From positions 1-26,250 of the forward strand of contig JBEPZO010000027.1 in the NCBI GenBank assembly GCA_041640815.1: a stretch of 26,250 nucleotides of DNA, in the 5' to 3' direction. The notes under the pieces are model-generated. The model worked only from the letters and a program-made list of their open reading frames with translations, was not told where the DNA came from and made no database searches. The stretch comes from JANWZL01 sp041640815 (lineage in GTDB: Bacteria; Pseudomonadota; Gammaproteobacteria; Burkholderiales; Thiobacillaceae). The position numbers were made by a program, and so were the translations under genes. Positions 8,443-15,919 of this stretch are shown here, piece by piece (the first letter of the stretch is position 1; every line of letters begins with the position of its first letter).

Positions 8443-8471
8443 CGTATAGGTGCCGCGTTTAAGATTGGCGA
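8443..8471 (-). promoter_or_regulatory. Weak candidate sigma-70 promoter upstream of diaA
   Basis: Reading the minus strand, TCGCCA (8471-8466) and TATACG (8448-8443) are separated by 17 bases, each matching the consensus at four of six positions. It would start transcription about 20 bases before diaA. Weak evidence only. Confidence 0.25.
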
Positions 8472-8493
8472 CGGGTCATTTTAGCGCTCTTGC

Positions 8494-8832
8494 TCAACCT
8501 ACAGCATCGAAAGCACCGCGTAACCAGGTTAAGCGATCGCCATCGATCAGCACTACATCGAAGCGCGCGGCTCCAGGATGGCGGTTTCGTGCGAGGTATA
8601 ACGCGGCTGCGCGTTGCAGCCGCTTGAGCTTCCGCGCCGTGAGGCTCTCGGCTGCGCCCCCGAAATCACCGCGTTGACGGCTACGCACCTCGACGAAAAC
8701 CAAGGTGTCGCGATCACGAAAGATAAGATCGATCTCTCCGAGGCGACAACGCCAGTTGCGTGCCAAGAGCTCTAAACCTTGCGCCTCGAGATAGCGCTTA
8801 GCCCTCTCCTCTGCTTCTTGCCCTCGCAACAT
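8494..8832 (-). CDS. yraN: YraN family protein (UPF0102, endonuclease-like fold)
   Basis: A 112-residue protein matching the YraN family at full length: GQEAEERAKRYLEAQGL at the N-terminus, then GEIDLIFRDRDTLVFVEVRSR, in which the Asp and Glu (D...EVR) correspond to the PD-(D/E)XK-type core. The final part is LKRLQRAAALYLARN and RFDVVLIDG. The biochemical role of the family is not established, although the fold resembles Holliday-junction resolvases and archaeal nucleases. The gene is divergent from rsmI with only about 100 bases between the coding starts, and lies upstream of diaA and dolP, as in E. coli except that lpoA is absent. The start ATG at 8832 is the first reasonable one. Confidence 0.88.
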   Translation of the reverse strand: MLRGQEAEERAKRYLEAQGLELLARNWRCRLGEIDLIFRDRDTLVFVEVRSRQRGDFGGAAESLTARKLKRLQRAAALYLARNRHPGAARFDVVLIDGDRLTWLRGAFDAVG

Positions 8833-8933
8833 GCTTATCCTTGATTACACTGGACAGTGTTAGCCTGCTTAGGAGAGTTTGCTCACCACAAACGTTGAGT
8901 GACTGCAGCCATCTTTGCGCCGCATTGAATTGT

Positions 8934-9803
8934 ATGCCAGTAGAGGCTTTCGTCCCCCAGCCGAGCACCTTGTACGTCGTTGCCACGCCCATAGGCAACC
9001 TTCGAGACATCACCCTGCGCGCGCTAGACGTGTTAAGGGGTGTGGATCAGGTGGCCGCCGAGGATACTCGTGTCACGCAACGACTATTCGCGGCCTATGG
9101 CATACGTAAGCCAATTGTCGCCCTGCACGAACATAACGAGACGAACATGACGCCTAAGCTCATAGACGCCATGCGTGCCGGCCAGTCCATAGCCTTAGTC
9201 AGCGACGCGGGCACCCCCGGTGTGAGCGACCCCGGGGCCTATCTCGTACGCGCGGCGCGTGCATCAGGCCTTGTGGTTGTACCCATACCGGGGCCGAGCG
9301 CGGTAAGCGCTGCTCTCTCCGTGGCAGGCCTAGCCCACAGCGCCTGGCTGTTCTTTGGCTTTCTGCCTGCCAAGCCAACTGCCAGACGTCAGATACTCAG
9401 CGATTTAGTCGGCTTTCCGTATCCCATAGTGTTCTATGAGGCACCGCATCGCGTCGTTGACAGCGTGGCTGATTTGGCAACAGTCTTTGGCCCACAGCGA
9501 AAACTGTTGCTCGCGCGCGAGCTCACCAAGTGCTTCGAGCAGATCGTCGAGCTCACACTAGGGGAGGCTGGGGACTGGCTTGCAGCCGATGCTGACCGGC
9601 AGCGCGGAGAATTCGTGCTCATCGTCGATAGCCCCCCGCGAGCGATAGCACGCAGTGCGCTTGCGGCAGAGCAAGTACTCGACGCACTACTGTCCGAACT
9701 ACCACCGACGCAAGCTGCACGCCTTGCAGCTAAGCTGACCGGTCAACCTCGACGCAGCTTATATGCCCGGGCCATTAACGCCACAGCAACCCAACGGGAC
9801 TAA
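8934..9803 (+). CDS. rsmI: RsmI, 16S rRNA (cytidine-1402-2'-O)-methyltransferase
   Basis: The protein matches RsmI throughout: LYVVATPIGNLRDITLRAL near the start, AAEDTRVTQRL, the SAM-binding SDAGTPGVSDPG, VPIPGPSAVSAALSVAG, and FYEAPHRVVDS. It belongs to the tetrapyrrole methylase fold and adds the 2'-O-methyl group to C1402 in the ribosomal decoding centre. I choose ATG 8934 (MPVEAFVPQPS, 289 residues) because homologues start about a dozen residues before the GNLRD motif. The frame stays open upstream to a TTG at 8841, but that extension carries no family similarity. No good ribosome binding site precedes 8934, so the exact start is uncertain; AGGAGAG at 8871 has no suitably spaced start codon in this frame. 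Confidence 0.9.
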   Translation: MPVEAFVPQPSTLYVVATPIGNLRDITLRALDVLRGVDQVAAEDTRVTQRLFAAYGIRKPIVALHEHNETNMTPKLIDAMRAGQSIALVSDAGTPGVSDPGAYLVRAARASGLVVVPIPGPSAVSAALSVAGLAHSAWLFFGFLPAKPTARRQILSDLVGFPYPIVFYEAPHRVVDSVADLATVFGPQRKLLLARELTKCFEQIVELTLGEAGDWLAADADRQRGEFVLIVDSPPRAIARSALAAEQVLDALLSELPPTQAARLAAKLTGQPRRSLYARAINATATQRD

Positions 9804-9830
9804 CCAGCAAGCCTCCGCCATGCTGGGTAT

Positions 9831-11693
9831 TTAGCCAGCCCTGCGCCGCTCGACCTGGCTCACATCGCGCACCGCGCCGAAGGCGGCGGAGGTGGTCATC
9901 GCCGCATACGCGCGTAGCGCCGGCGAGACCACCCGCTCGCGTCCCACGGGCTTCCAGGCCTGGGCACCGCGGGCCTCCATCGCCGCGCGGCGGCGGGCCA
10001 GTTCCTCATCGGCGACCTCGAGGTGGATGCGCCGGTTGGGGATGTCGATCTCGATCATGTCGCCCTCTTCCACCAGGCCAATGGTGCCGCCCTCGGCGGC
10101 CTCAGGCGAGATATGGCCGATGGATAGGCCCGAGGTGCCGCCGGAGAAGCGGCCGTCGGTAATCAAGGCGCAGAGCTTGCCTAGTCCCTTGGACTTGAGA
10201 TAACTCGTCGGATAGAGCATCTCCTGCATCCCTGGCCCACCGCGCGGCCCCTCATAGCGGATGACGACGACCTCACCCGGGCGAATAGCGCCGGCCAAGA
10301 TGCCCTCGACCGCCGCCTCTTGGCTCTCAAAGATGCGCGCCGGACCGCGAAACTTGAGGATGCTGTCGTCAACACCGGCGGTCTTGACGATGCAGCCATC
10401 TTGAGCCAGGTTGCCGTAGAGCACGGCGAGGCCGCCATCGCGGGAATAGGCGTGCTCGACGTCGCGGATGCAGCCGGCGCTGCGATCGTCATCGAGCGAG
10501 GCGTAACGGGCGCCTTGGCTGAATGCCTCCTGGGTCGGAATCCCGCCCGGAGCGGCGAGGTAGAACTGGCGCACCTGTGCCGAGCGCGTGCGGCGGATGT
10601 CCCATTCCTCCAGCGCCTCGGCCAAGCTCCGGCTGTGTACCGTGGGCACGTCGCGGTGAATGAGACCGGCGCGGTCCAGCTCGCCCAAGATGCCCATCAC
10701 GCCGCCGGCGCGGTGGACATCCTCCATGTGGTAGCGCTGGGTGGAGGGCGCCACTTTGCACAGATGCGGGACTTTGCGCGACAGGCGGTCGATGTCGGCC
10801 ATGGTGAAGGCGACCCCTGCCTCCCGCGCCGCCGCCAGTAGATGCAGCACGGTATTGGTCGAGCCGCCCATGGCGATGTCGAGCGCCATGGCATTCTCGA
10901 AGGCCTTGAAACTGGCGATCGAACGCGGCAGCACGCTTGTCTCGCCATGCTCATACCAGCGGCGGGCGAGCTCCACGATCAGCCTGCCCGCCGTCAGGAA
11001 AAGCTGCTTGCGATCGCTGTGCGTGGCGACCAAGGTGCCGTTACCAGGTAGGGCAAGCCCCAGCGCCTCGGTGAGGCAGTTCATGGAGTTGGCGGTGAAC
11101 ATCCCCGAGCAGGAACCGCAGGTCGGGCAGGCTGAGCGTTCCATCTGCGCCACGTCCTCATCGCTCATGTTGGCATCGGCGGCTGCCACCATGGCGTCGA
11201 CGAGATCCAGCATCACCGTCTCGCCCTGGCGCACCACCTTGCCCGCCTCCATCGGCCCGCCGGAGACGAACACCGTGGGGATGTTGAGCCGCAGCGCCGC
11301 CATGAGCATACCGGGTGTGATCTTGTCGCAGTTGGAGATGCACACCAAGGCGTCGGCGCAGTGGGCGTTGACCATGTATTCCACCGAGTCGGCGATCAGC
11401 TCCCGGCTCGGCAGGCTGTAGAGCATGCCGCCATGGCCCATGGCGATGCCGTCGTCAATGGCGATGGTGTTGAACTCTTTCGCCACGCCACCTGCCGCCT
11501 CGATCGCGCGCGCCACCAGCTGCCCCATATCCTTCAAGTGCACGTGTCCAGGCACGAATTGGGTAAAGGAGTTGGCCACGGCGATGATGGGTTTGCCGAA
11601 ATCGGCGTCCTTCATGCCGGTGGCACGCCACAGGGCGCGGGCGCCGGCCATGTTGCGGCCGTGGGTCGTGGTACGTGAGCGGTATTGGGGCAT
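9831..11693 (-). CDS. ilvD: IlvD, dihydroxy-acid dehydratase
   Basis: A 620-residue enzyme, close to the 616 residues of E. coli IlvD. The N-terminus MPQYRSRTTTHGRNMAGARA matches the E. coli type nearly exactly, and GAGGAGC lies a few bases upstream of this ATG, so I set the start at 11693 rather than five codons earlier. Iron-sulfur ligands are visible as Cys122 in SNCDKITPGM and Cys195 in CPTCGSCSGMF. IlvD dehydrates 2,3-dihydroxy-isovalerate and 2,3-dihydroxy-3-methylvalerate in valine, leucine and isoleucine biosynthesis. It faces rsmI convergently and is divergent from the Rieske oxygenase gene. No attenuator or other ilv genes are seen nearby, which is usual for betaproteobacterial ilvD. 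Confidence 0.97.
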   Translation of the reverse strand: MPQYRSRTTTHGRNMAGARALWRATGMKDADFGKPIIAVANSFTQFVPGHVHLKDMGQLVARAIEAAGGVAKEFNTIAIDDGIAMGHGGMLYSLPSRELIADSVEYMVNAHCADALVCISNCDKITPGMLMAALRLNIPTVFVSGGPMEAGKVVRQGETVMLDLVDAMVAAADANMSDEDVAQMERSACPTCGSCSGMFTANSMNCLTEALGLALPGNGTLVATHSDRKQLFLTAGRLIVELARRWYEHGETSVLPRSIASFKAFENAMALDIAMGGSTNTVLHLLAAAREAGVAFTMADIDRLSRKVPHLCKVAPSTQRYHMEDVHRAGGVMGILGELDRAGLIHRDVPTVHSRSLAEALEEWDIRRTRSAQVRQFYLAAPGGIPTQEAFSQGARYASLDDDRSAGCIRDVEHAYSRDGGLAVLYGNLAQDGCIVKTAGVDDSILKFRGPARIFESQEAAVEGILAGAIRPGEVVVIRYEGPRGGPGMQEMLYPTSYLKSKGLGKLCALITDGRFSGGTSGLSIGHISPEAAEGGTIGLVEEGDMIEIDIPNRRIHLEVADEELARRRAAMEARGAQAWKPVGRERVVSPALRAYAAMTTSAAFGAVRDVSQVERRRAG

Positions 11694-11972
11694 GATTTTG
11701 CTCCTCACGTAAAAGGGTGGATTCTAGCGAGCTAACCAGCGAATAGCAGCCGATGTCTCCTCTTGCCTCAGTCAAGCGAGCGCTGCTGCCGAGACGCTTA
11801 CATGAGGCATACACAACACGCTTAGGCTAACGCAAGACAACGGCAAAGCCAGAGCAAAGGCGAGTGACCAGATTCAGATATCCAGACATAAGGGTATAGT
11901 ATTCCTCTTGCCCTTGCGGCGAGGCAGGATCATAATAGAAATTTTGGGTTGCTGATCTAGAGGGCATGGGCG
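11694..11972. other. Intergenic region between divergent ilvD and the Rieske oxygenase
   Basis: A 279-base region lower in GC than its neighbours. The ilvD side holds the ribosome binding site GAGGAGC (minus strand) but no convincing minus-strand promoter that I could find. The Rieske side has the promoter candidate listed separately at 11908-11936. I see no open frame, repeat or RNA gene. Confidence 0.6.
11908..11936 (+). promoter_or_regulatory. Candidate sigma-70 promoter for the Rieske oxygenase gene
   Basis: TTGCCC (11908-11913) and CATAAT (11931-11936) are separated by 17 bases. Transcription would begin near 11943, about 30 bases before the ATG at 11973. A second -10-like TATAGT lies at 11895-11900 but lacks a good -35 element. 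Confidence 0.45.
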
Positions 11973-13091
11973 ATGTCATATCTGACGAATAGTTCTGTTC
12001 TCACACAGACAAGCCCCGCTTTGCCGGTGGACTGGTATTTCGATCCACGGATCTATGAGCTGGAGATAGAACTCCTGTTCAAGAATGGACCGGGCTATGT
12101 CGGCCATGAATTGATGGTGCCAGAACTAGGCGACTACCACGTGCTAGATTGGTTTCATAACGGCAGCAAAATGCTAGTGCGTAACGCCAATGGCGTAGAG
12201 CTTTTGTCCAATGTCTGTCGCCACCGTCAGGCCATCATGCTCAAAGGGCGTGGTAGCACCTTAAACAACGCCCACAGTATCGTCTGCCCCTTCCATCGTT
12301 GGACCTACAACCTCGATGGCGAGCTGATCGGCGCGCCGCATTTCCCGAATCATCCATGCCTGAATCTAAGCAAGACGGCGCTAAAAAGTTGGCAAGGTAT
12401 GTTGTTTGCTGGTCAACGCGATGTGCATCGGGATCTTCAGGACATGTCCGTTGCTTGCAAACTGGACTTTAGCGGCTACGTCTACGATAAAACGCTCATC
12501 ACCCATTACGACTTCAACTGGAAGACCTTCATCGAGGTCTACCTAGAAGATTATCACGTAGTCCCTTATCACCCCGGTTTGGGCAATTTCGTCGATTGCG
12601 ATCAGCTCAAGTGGGAATTCGGCGCGCAGTACTCTGTGCAGACCGTCGGCATCAACAACCACCTCGCCACTCCCGGCAGTGAAGTCTACCGACGCTGGCA
12701 TGAACAGGTTCTGCGCTACCACGGGGAGCGTGAACCTGAATATGGTGCCATCTGGCTTACCTATTACCCTAACCTAATGGTGGAATGGTATCCACAGGCC
12801 CTCGTGGTCAGCCACATCGTGCCCACTGGAGTTGAAAGCTGCCTCAACGTCGTCGAGTTTTACTATCCAGAAGATATCGGCCTATTCGAACCCGAATACA
12901 AGGAGGCGGAACAAGCGGCATATCTCGAGACAGCCGTCGAGGACGATGATATTTGCTATGGTATGCACCGAGGGCGTAAGGCTTTACTGGCCCAAGGGAT
13001 CAACGAGGTCGGTCCCTATCAATCGCCCATGGAAGATGGCATGGTGCATTTTCATGAATGGCTACGACGGCAGATCGAGCCTCACCTCTAA
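11973..13091 (+). CDS. Rieske non-heme iron oxygenase, alpha-subunit type, substrate unknown
   Basis: A 372-residue protein of the aromatic ring-hydroxylating dioxygenase alpha-subunit family. The Rieske [2Fe-2S] site is Cys82-Arg-His84 and Cys105-Pro-Phe-His108; the 20 residues between the two halves exceed the common 15-17. The catalytic domain shows the mononuclear iron site in LEDYHVVPYH with His195 and His200, and Asp193 beside them. No beta subunit, ferredoxin or reductase gene lies near, so electrons must come from elsewhere. The gene is isolated between ilvD and a putative small RNA. Its base composition and codon use (more A/T-ending codons) differ from the flanking genes, which may indicate transfer. 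The substrate could be aromatic or a quaternary amine; nothing here decides it. Confidence 0.85.
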   Translation: MSYLTNSSVLTQTSPALPVDWYFDPRIYELEIELLFKNGPGYVGHELMVPELGDYHVLDWFHNGSKMLVRNANGVELLSNVCRHRQAIMLKGRGSTLNNAHSIVCPFHRWTYNLDGELIGAPHFPNHPCLNLSKTALKSWQGMLFAGQRDVHRDLQDMSVACKLDFSGYVYDKTLITHYDFNWKTFIEVYLEDYHVVPYHPGLGNFVDCDQLKWEFGAQYSVQTVGINNHLATPGSEVYRRWHEQVLRYHGEREPEYGAIWLTYYPNLMVEWYPQALVVSHIVPTGVESCLNVVEFYYPEDIGLFEPEYKEAEQAAYLETAVEDDDICYGMHRGRKALLAQGINEVGPYQSPMEDGMVHFHEWLRRQIEPHL

Positions 13092-13159
13092 CCGAAGTTA
13101 TGCTGGCGCTTAGACCTTTTCGCCCGTTACTTCTGACAACAGTCTGCCGAGCCTATGAA

Positions 13160-13310
13160 TTTAGGAAACATCCGCTAGCGGGATGGAGGACCCGGCGCAA
13201 GCAGCGGTTTGCCGCGAGACATAACGAGTAGTTAGGCGAGGCAGCGAAAACGCTGCTGTGTTGAACAGCGACGTGCTCCTTGCGTGTGCACGCGGTTTAT
13301 CCTCCTAGTT
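13160..13310 (+). ncRNA. Candidate structured small RNA in the Rieske-ogt intergenic region
   Basis: The 231-base gap between the Rieske gene and ogt has no credible frame but several compatible pairings. GGAGGA (13185-13190) pairs with TCCTCC (13300-13305). Inside it GCGCAAG (13195-13201) pairs with CTTGCGT (13279-13285, one wobble). At the tip GCAGCG (13241-13246) pairs with CGCTGC (13251-13256) around an AAAA loop. The 10-bp palindrome CCGCTAGCGG stands at 13172-13181. A promoter-like CTGACA (13133-13138) and TATGAA (13154-13159) precede it, with a short 15-base spacing. The long rod with an unpaired centre recalls 6S RNA, but I could not match the 6S consensus. It might equally be the ogt leader. 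Strand is inferred from the promoter. Confidence 0.3.
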
Positions 13311-13322
13311 GCGCCATAGGAC

Positions 13323-13856
13323 ATGGCCGGAAAGCAAGTAATGCACCTGCCGGTTGGCTGGCCAGATGACAGCGGGGAAGCCGCGTCATCCGTTTACGCC
13401 GCGGTTATTCCTGCCCCATTTGGCTGTGTCGGCCTACGCATCCACCAGGAGCAGATAAGCGGCATTGACTTCCTCCCCCGGGCGACAGCGCCTAGAGCGC
13501 CCAACACGCCAGTCGCCCACCGGGCTGTCACGATGATCGCTGCTTATTTGCAGGACCCTAAGACGCAATTCGACCTGCCCATTAAACTGGCTGGTAGCCT
13601 TTTTCGCCAGCGTGTCTGGCAGGCCGTCGCCGCCATCCCGCTTGGGCAAACGCGCACCTATGGCGAGCTTGCCGAGGCCGTCGGCAGCAGCGCGCGCGCC
13701 GTTGGGCAGGCGGTGGGCGACAACCCGTTGCCCATCATCGTCCCCTGCCATCGCGTCGTCGGCAAACGCGATCTGGGCGGCTTCATGCACCAACCCACCG
13801 GCTATGGCGTCGAGATCAAACGCTGGCTCCTGCGACACGAAGGCGTCCTGGAATAG
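13323..13856 (+). CDS. ogt: Ogt/MGMT-type methylated-DNA-protein-cysteine S-methyltransferase
   Basis: A 177-residue DNA repair protein. The active-site motif PIIVPCHRVVG has the acceptor Cys at residue 142. The DNA-binding helix and flanking parts are FRQRVWQAVAAIPLGQTRTYGELA and LGGFMHQPTGYGVEIKRWLL (each only partly quoted as family blocks). The protein transfers the methyl group from O6-methylguanine or O4-methylthymine to its own cysteine in a single-use reaction. Start candidates are ATG 13323 and ATG 13341; neither has a strong ribosome binding site and I keep the longer one. The 3' end overlaps the likely xerD start, so the two genes are probably cotranscribed. Confidence 0.9.
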   Translation: MAGKQVMHLPVGWPDDSGEAASSVYAAVIPAPFGCVGLRIHQEQISGIDFLPRATAPRAPNTPVAHRAVTMIAAYLQDPKTQFDLPIKLAGSLFRQRVWQAVAAIPLGQTRTYGELAEAVGSSARAVGQAVGDNPLPIIVPCHRVVGKRDLGGFMHQPTGYGVEIKRWLLRHEGVLE

Positions 13857-14736
13857 CGCGCTCGATGCCTTCTGCGACGCCCTCTGGCTGGAGGAGGGGC
13901 TGAGCCCGCGCACCCTGGAGAGCTACCGCCGCGACCTTGCGCAGTTCGCGCACTGGCTCGACGTCCAGGGGCTCACCTTGGCCACGGCCAGCGCCGCGGC
14001 CGTGCAGCGCTTCCTGGGCGAACGTGGCCTCAAGCAAGGCATCGCCGCGCGCAGCATCGCCCGCCAGCTCACGGCGCTCAAGCGCTATTACCGCTGGCTC
14101 AACCGCCAGGGCGCAAGGCTCGATGACCCCACCCTGGCCGTCGAACCGCCGCGCTTGCCTCGCCCCTTGCCCAAGAGTCTGTCCGAGGCCGACGTGGAGG
14201 CCCTGCTCGCCGCCCCCGACGTCAGTACGGACATCGGCTTGCGCGACCGAGCGATGTTGGAACTGCTCTATGCCTGCGGCCTGCGCGTGTCCGAGCTGGT
14301 TGGGCTGAGTCTGCAGGCAGTCAGCCTTGACATGGGTGTGGTAAAGGTCATGGGCAAGGGCGCCAAGGAGCGTTTGGTCCCCATGGGCGAGGTGGCGACG
14401 GAATGGATCGAGCGCTACCTCAGGCAGGCGCGGCCGCGATTGCTGGCAGGGCAGAGCAGCCATGCCCTGTTCGTCACCCGCCGCGGCGGCGGCATGACGC
14501 GGCAGATGTTCTGGCACCTGATCAAATCCTATGCCCGGCGCGCCGGCATCACCGCCCAGCTCTCGCCGCATACGCTGCGCCACGCCTTTGCCACCCATCT
14601 CATCAACCACGGCGCCGATCTGCGCGTGGTGCAACTGCTGCTCGGGCATGCCGACATCTCCACCACCCAGATCTATACCCACGTCGCCCGCGAACGACTC
14701 AAGCGGCTGCATGCCCAGCATCACCCGCGCGGCTGA
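13804..14736 (+). CDS. xerD: XerD, site-specific tyrosine recombinase
   Basis: A tyrosine recombinase of XerD type: N-terminal SAM-like domain DALWLEEGLSPRTLESYRRD, then the catalytic domain with Arg161 in CGLRVSELVGL, HTLRHAFATHL carrying the His-x-x-Arg pair, LLGHADISTTQIYTHV, and the nucleophile Tyr291. These correspond in spacing to E. coli XerD Arg148 and Tyr279. With XerC it resolves chromosome dimers at dif near the terminus. Homologues begin about 12 residues upstream of DALWLE; the only ATG in range is 13804, inside ogt and 53 bases before its stop, giving 310 residues. There is no strong ribosome binding site, so coupling to ogt translation, or a non-ATG start nearer 13855, are both possible. 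It is a housekeeping recombinase, not an element integrase. Confidence 0.9.
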   Translation: MASRSNAGSCDTKASWNSALDAFCDALWLEEGLSPRTLESYRRDLAQFAHWLDVQGLTLATASAAAVQRFLGERGLKQGIAARSIARQLTALKRYYRWLNRQGARLDDPTLAVEPPRLPRPLPKSLSEADVEALLAAPDVSTDIGLRDRAMLELLYACGLRVSELVGLSLQAVSLDMGVVKVMGKGAKERLVPMGEVATEWIERYLRQARPRLLAGQSSHALFVTRRGGGMTRQMFWHLIKSYARRAGITAQLSPHTLRHAFATHLINHGADLRVVQLLLGHADISTTQIYTHVARERLKRLHAQHHPRG

Positions 14737-14753
14737 GTTCTGCCCCTGCGACA

Positions 14754-15485
14754 TCATTGCCCCCAGACCTTCAGCAGCAGCGACACACCGGCAGCCATGA
14801 GGATCACGCCGACCGTACGCACCATCTGGCTGTGGCTCAGCCGCAGATGCACATGGCTGCCCAGCCAGAGCCCAAGGAAGAGGACAGGTAGACCCACGGC
14901 CACCGCTGTCCATACCGCTCGGTCGAGCAACAGGCCAGCGAGGCTGAAGAGGCCCAGCCTGAACAGCCCTTCGAGCATGAACAGCAGCGAGAGTGTGGCG
15001 CGCAGCGCGCCCTTGTCGCGGATACGGTGGGTGAGATAGATCACATAGGGCGGGCCGCCAGTGCCGAACAGGCCGCTTACCGTCGCCCCCGTGAGCGCCG
15101 CGGGGTGCGCCCACAGTCGGGAGATGGGGCGCTCGCTATGGATGTTCAGGGCGTAGCGCAGGCCGAACACGAGCACGATGAGGCCCAAGGCGACGAGCAT
15201 CGGCCGCTCGGGCAGCCCCACCAGCAGGGTCGTGCCCAGGATCAACCCGAGCACGCTTGCCGGCAGCAGGACGCGCAGTTCGCCCCAGCGCACCTCGCGC
15301 CGATGTATCCCACCCAGCCACACCGAGGCCACGAGATCCAGCACCAGCATGACGGGCACGACCTGCTGCAGGGGCAGACGCAGGGCCAAGAGCGGTACCG
15401 CCACCAAGCCCGAGCCAAAGCCGGCGATGCCGCGGATGAAATAAGCGCAGAGCAAAACGGCTGCAGCGTAGGCGATGTCTGTCAT
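14754..15485 (-). CDS. TauE/SafE family membrane permease
   Basis: A 243-residue polytopic membrane protein of the TauE/SafE (sulfite exporter / 4-toluene sulfonate uptake) family. It has about seven or eight hydrophobic segments. The first family repeat is visible in FIRGIAGFGSGLVAVPLLAL and the second in LTGATVSGLFGTGGPPYVIY, both with the family's G-x-G-x-G and G-G-P-P motifs. Members export or import small organic or inorganic sulfur anions and similar compounds across the inner membrane; the substrate here is not evident, and no sulfur-metabolism gene is adjacent. It is convergent with xerD (17 bases apart) and lies downstream of folB on the same strand, with which it may be cotranscribed. 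Confidence 0.85.
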   Translation of the reverse strand: MTDIAYAAAVLLCAYFIRGIAGFGSGLVAVPLLALRLPLQQVVPVMLVLDLVASVWLGGIHRREVRWGELRVLLPASVLGLILGTTLLVGLPERPMLVALGLIVLVFGLRYALNIHSERPISRLWAHPAALTGATVSGLFGTGGPPYVIYLTHRIRDKGALRATLSLLFMLEGLFRLGLFSLAGLLLDRAVWTAVAVGLPVLFLGLWLGSHVHLRLSHSQMVRTVGVILMAAGVSLLLKVWGQ

Positions 15486-15524
15486 GAAGGCAAAGGCCGC
15501 TGCTAGCGCGTACGTGTTGCGCCC

Positions 15525-15881
15525 CTAGATCCTGCTCCCCCGTTCCATGACGATGCCGAGGTCCTTCACCCCGCGCAGAACGGCCAGCTTGCGCACCGTC
15601 ACCCGCACCCAGGGCGCGCCAAACTCGCCGCGTACGATCTCGGCGATGTGCTCGCCTAGGGCCTCCACCAGGTGAAAGGTGCGCTGCGCCGTGCTCTCGC
15701 GGATGCGCTGCGCCACCCGGCCATAATCGATGGTATCGCGCACATCGTCGCTGTGGCCCGCCTTGTGGTCGTACAGACCGATCTCTAGGTCGATGAGCAC
15801 CGGCTGCGGCGCTTTGCGCTCCCATTCGTAAAGGCCGATAATCAGGTCGAGGCGGAAATCCCGCAAAAACAGTATGTCCAT
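15525..15881 (-). CDS. folB: FolB, dihydroneopterin aldolase
   Basis: A 118-residue protein matching FolB over its full length: MDILFLRDFRLDLIIGLYEW at the start with the family's G-x-x-x-W/E block, VRDTIDYGRVAQRI in the middle, FHLVEALGEHIAEIV, and the C-terminal VTVRKLAVLRGVKDLGI containing the conserved Lys. The enzyme cleaves 7,8-dihydroneopterin to 6-hydroxymethyl-7,8-dihydropterin and glycolaldehyde in folate synthesis, and may epimerise the substrate. The gene is divergent from plsY with 38 bases between the two starts, a common arrangement in proteobacteria (folB beside plsY and tsaD). The short divergent gap must hold promoters for both genes. Confidence 0.95.
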   Translation of the reverse strand: MDILFLRDFRLDLIIGLYEWERKAPQPVLIDLEIGLYDHKAGHSDDVRDTIDYGRVAQRIRESTAQRTFHLVEALGEHIAEIVRGEFGAPWVRVTVRKLAVLRGVKDLGIVMERGSRI

Positions 15882-15919
15882 GACACGCGTGGCCGGGAAA
15901 AACTTCGCATTTTAAGCCG

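Noticed and set aside
8841..8933. N-terminal extension of RsmI from a TTG start
   Set aside because: The extension has no family similarity and no ribosome binding site; the ATG at 8934 gives the usual N-terminus.
9804..9826. Terminator between rsmI and ilvD from CCAGCA and TGCTGG
   Set aside because: The 6-bp stem has an 11-base loop and no T-run on either strand; too weak to annotate.
13804..14736. Integrase of the mobile element
   Set aside because: The tyrosine recombinase is the chromosomal XerD by motif and by linkage to ogt, nine kilobases from the element.
13816..15114. A 432-codon minus-strand open frame across xerD and part of the TauE gene
   Set aside because: Antisense to a certain xerD gene and rich in Gln/Gly/Ala; a composition artefact.
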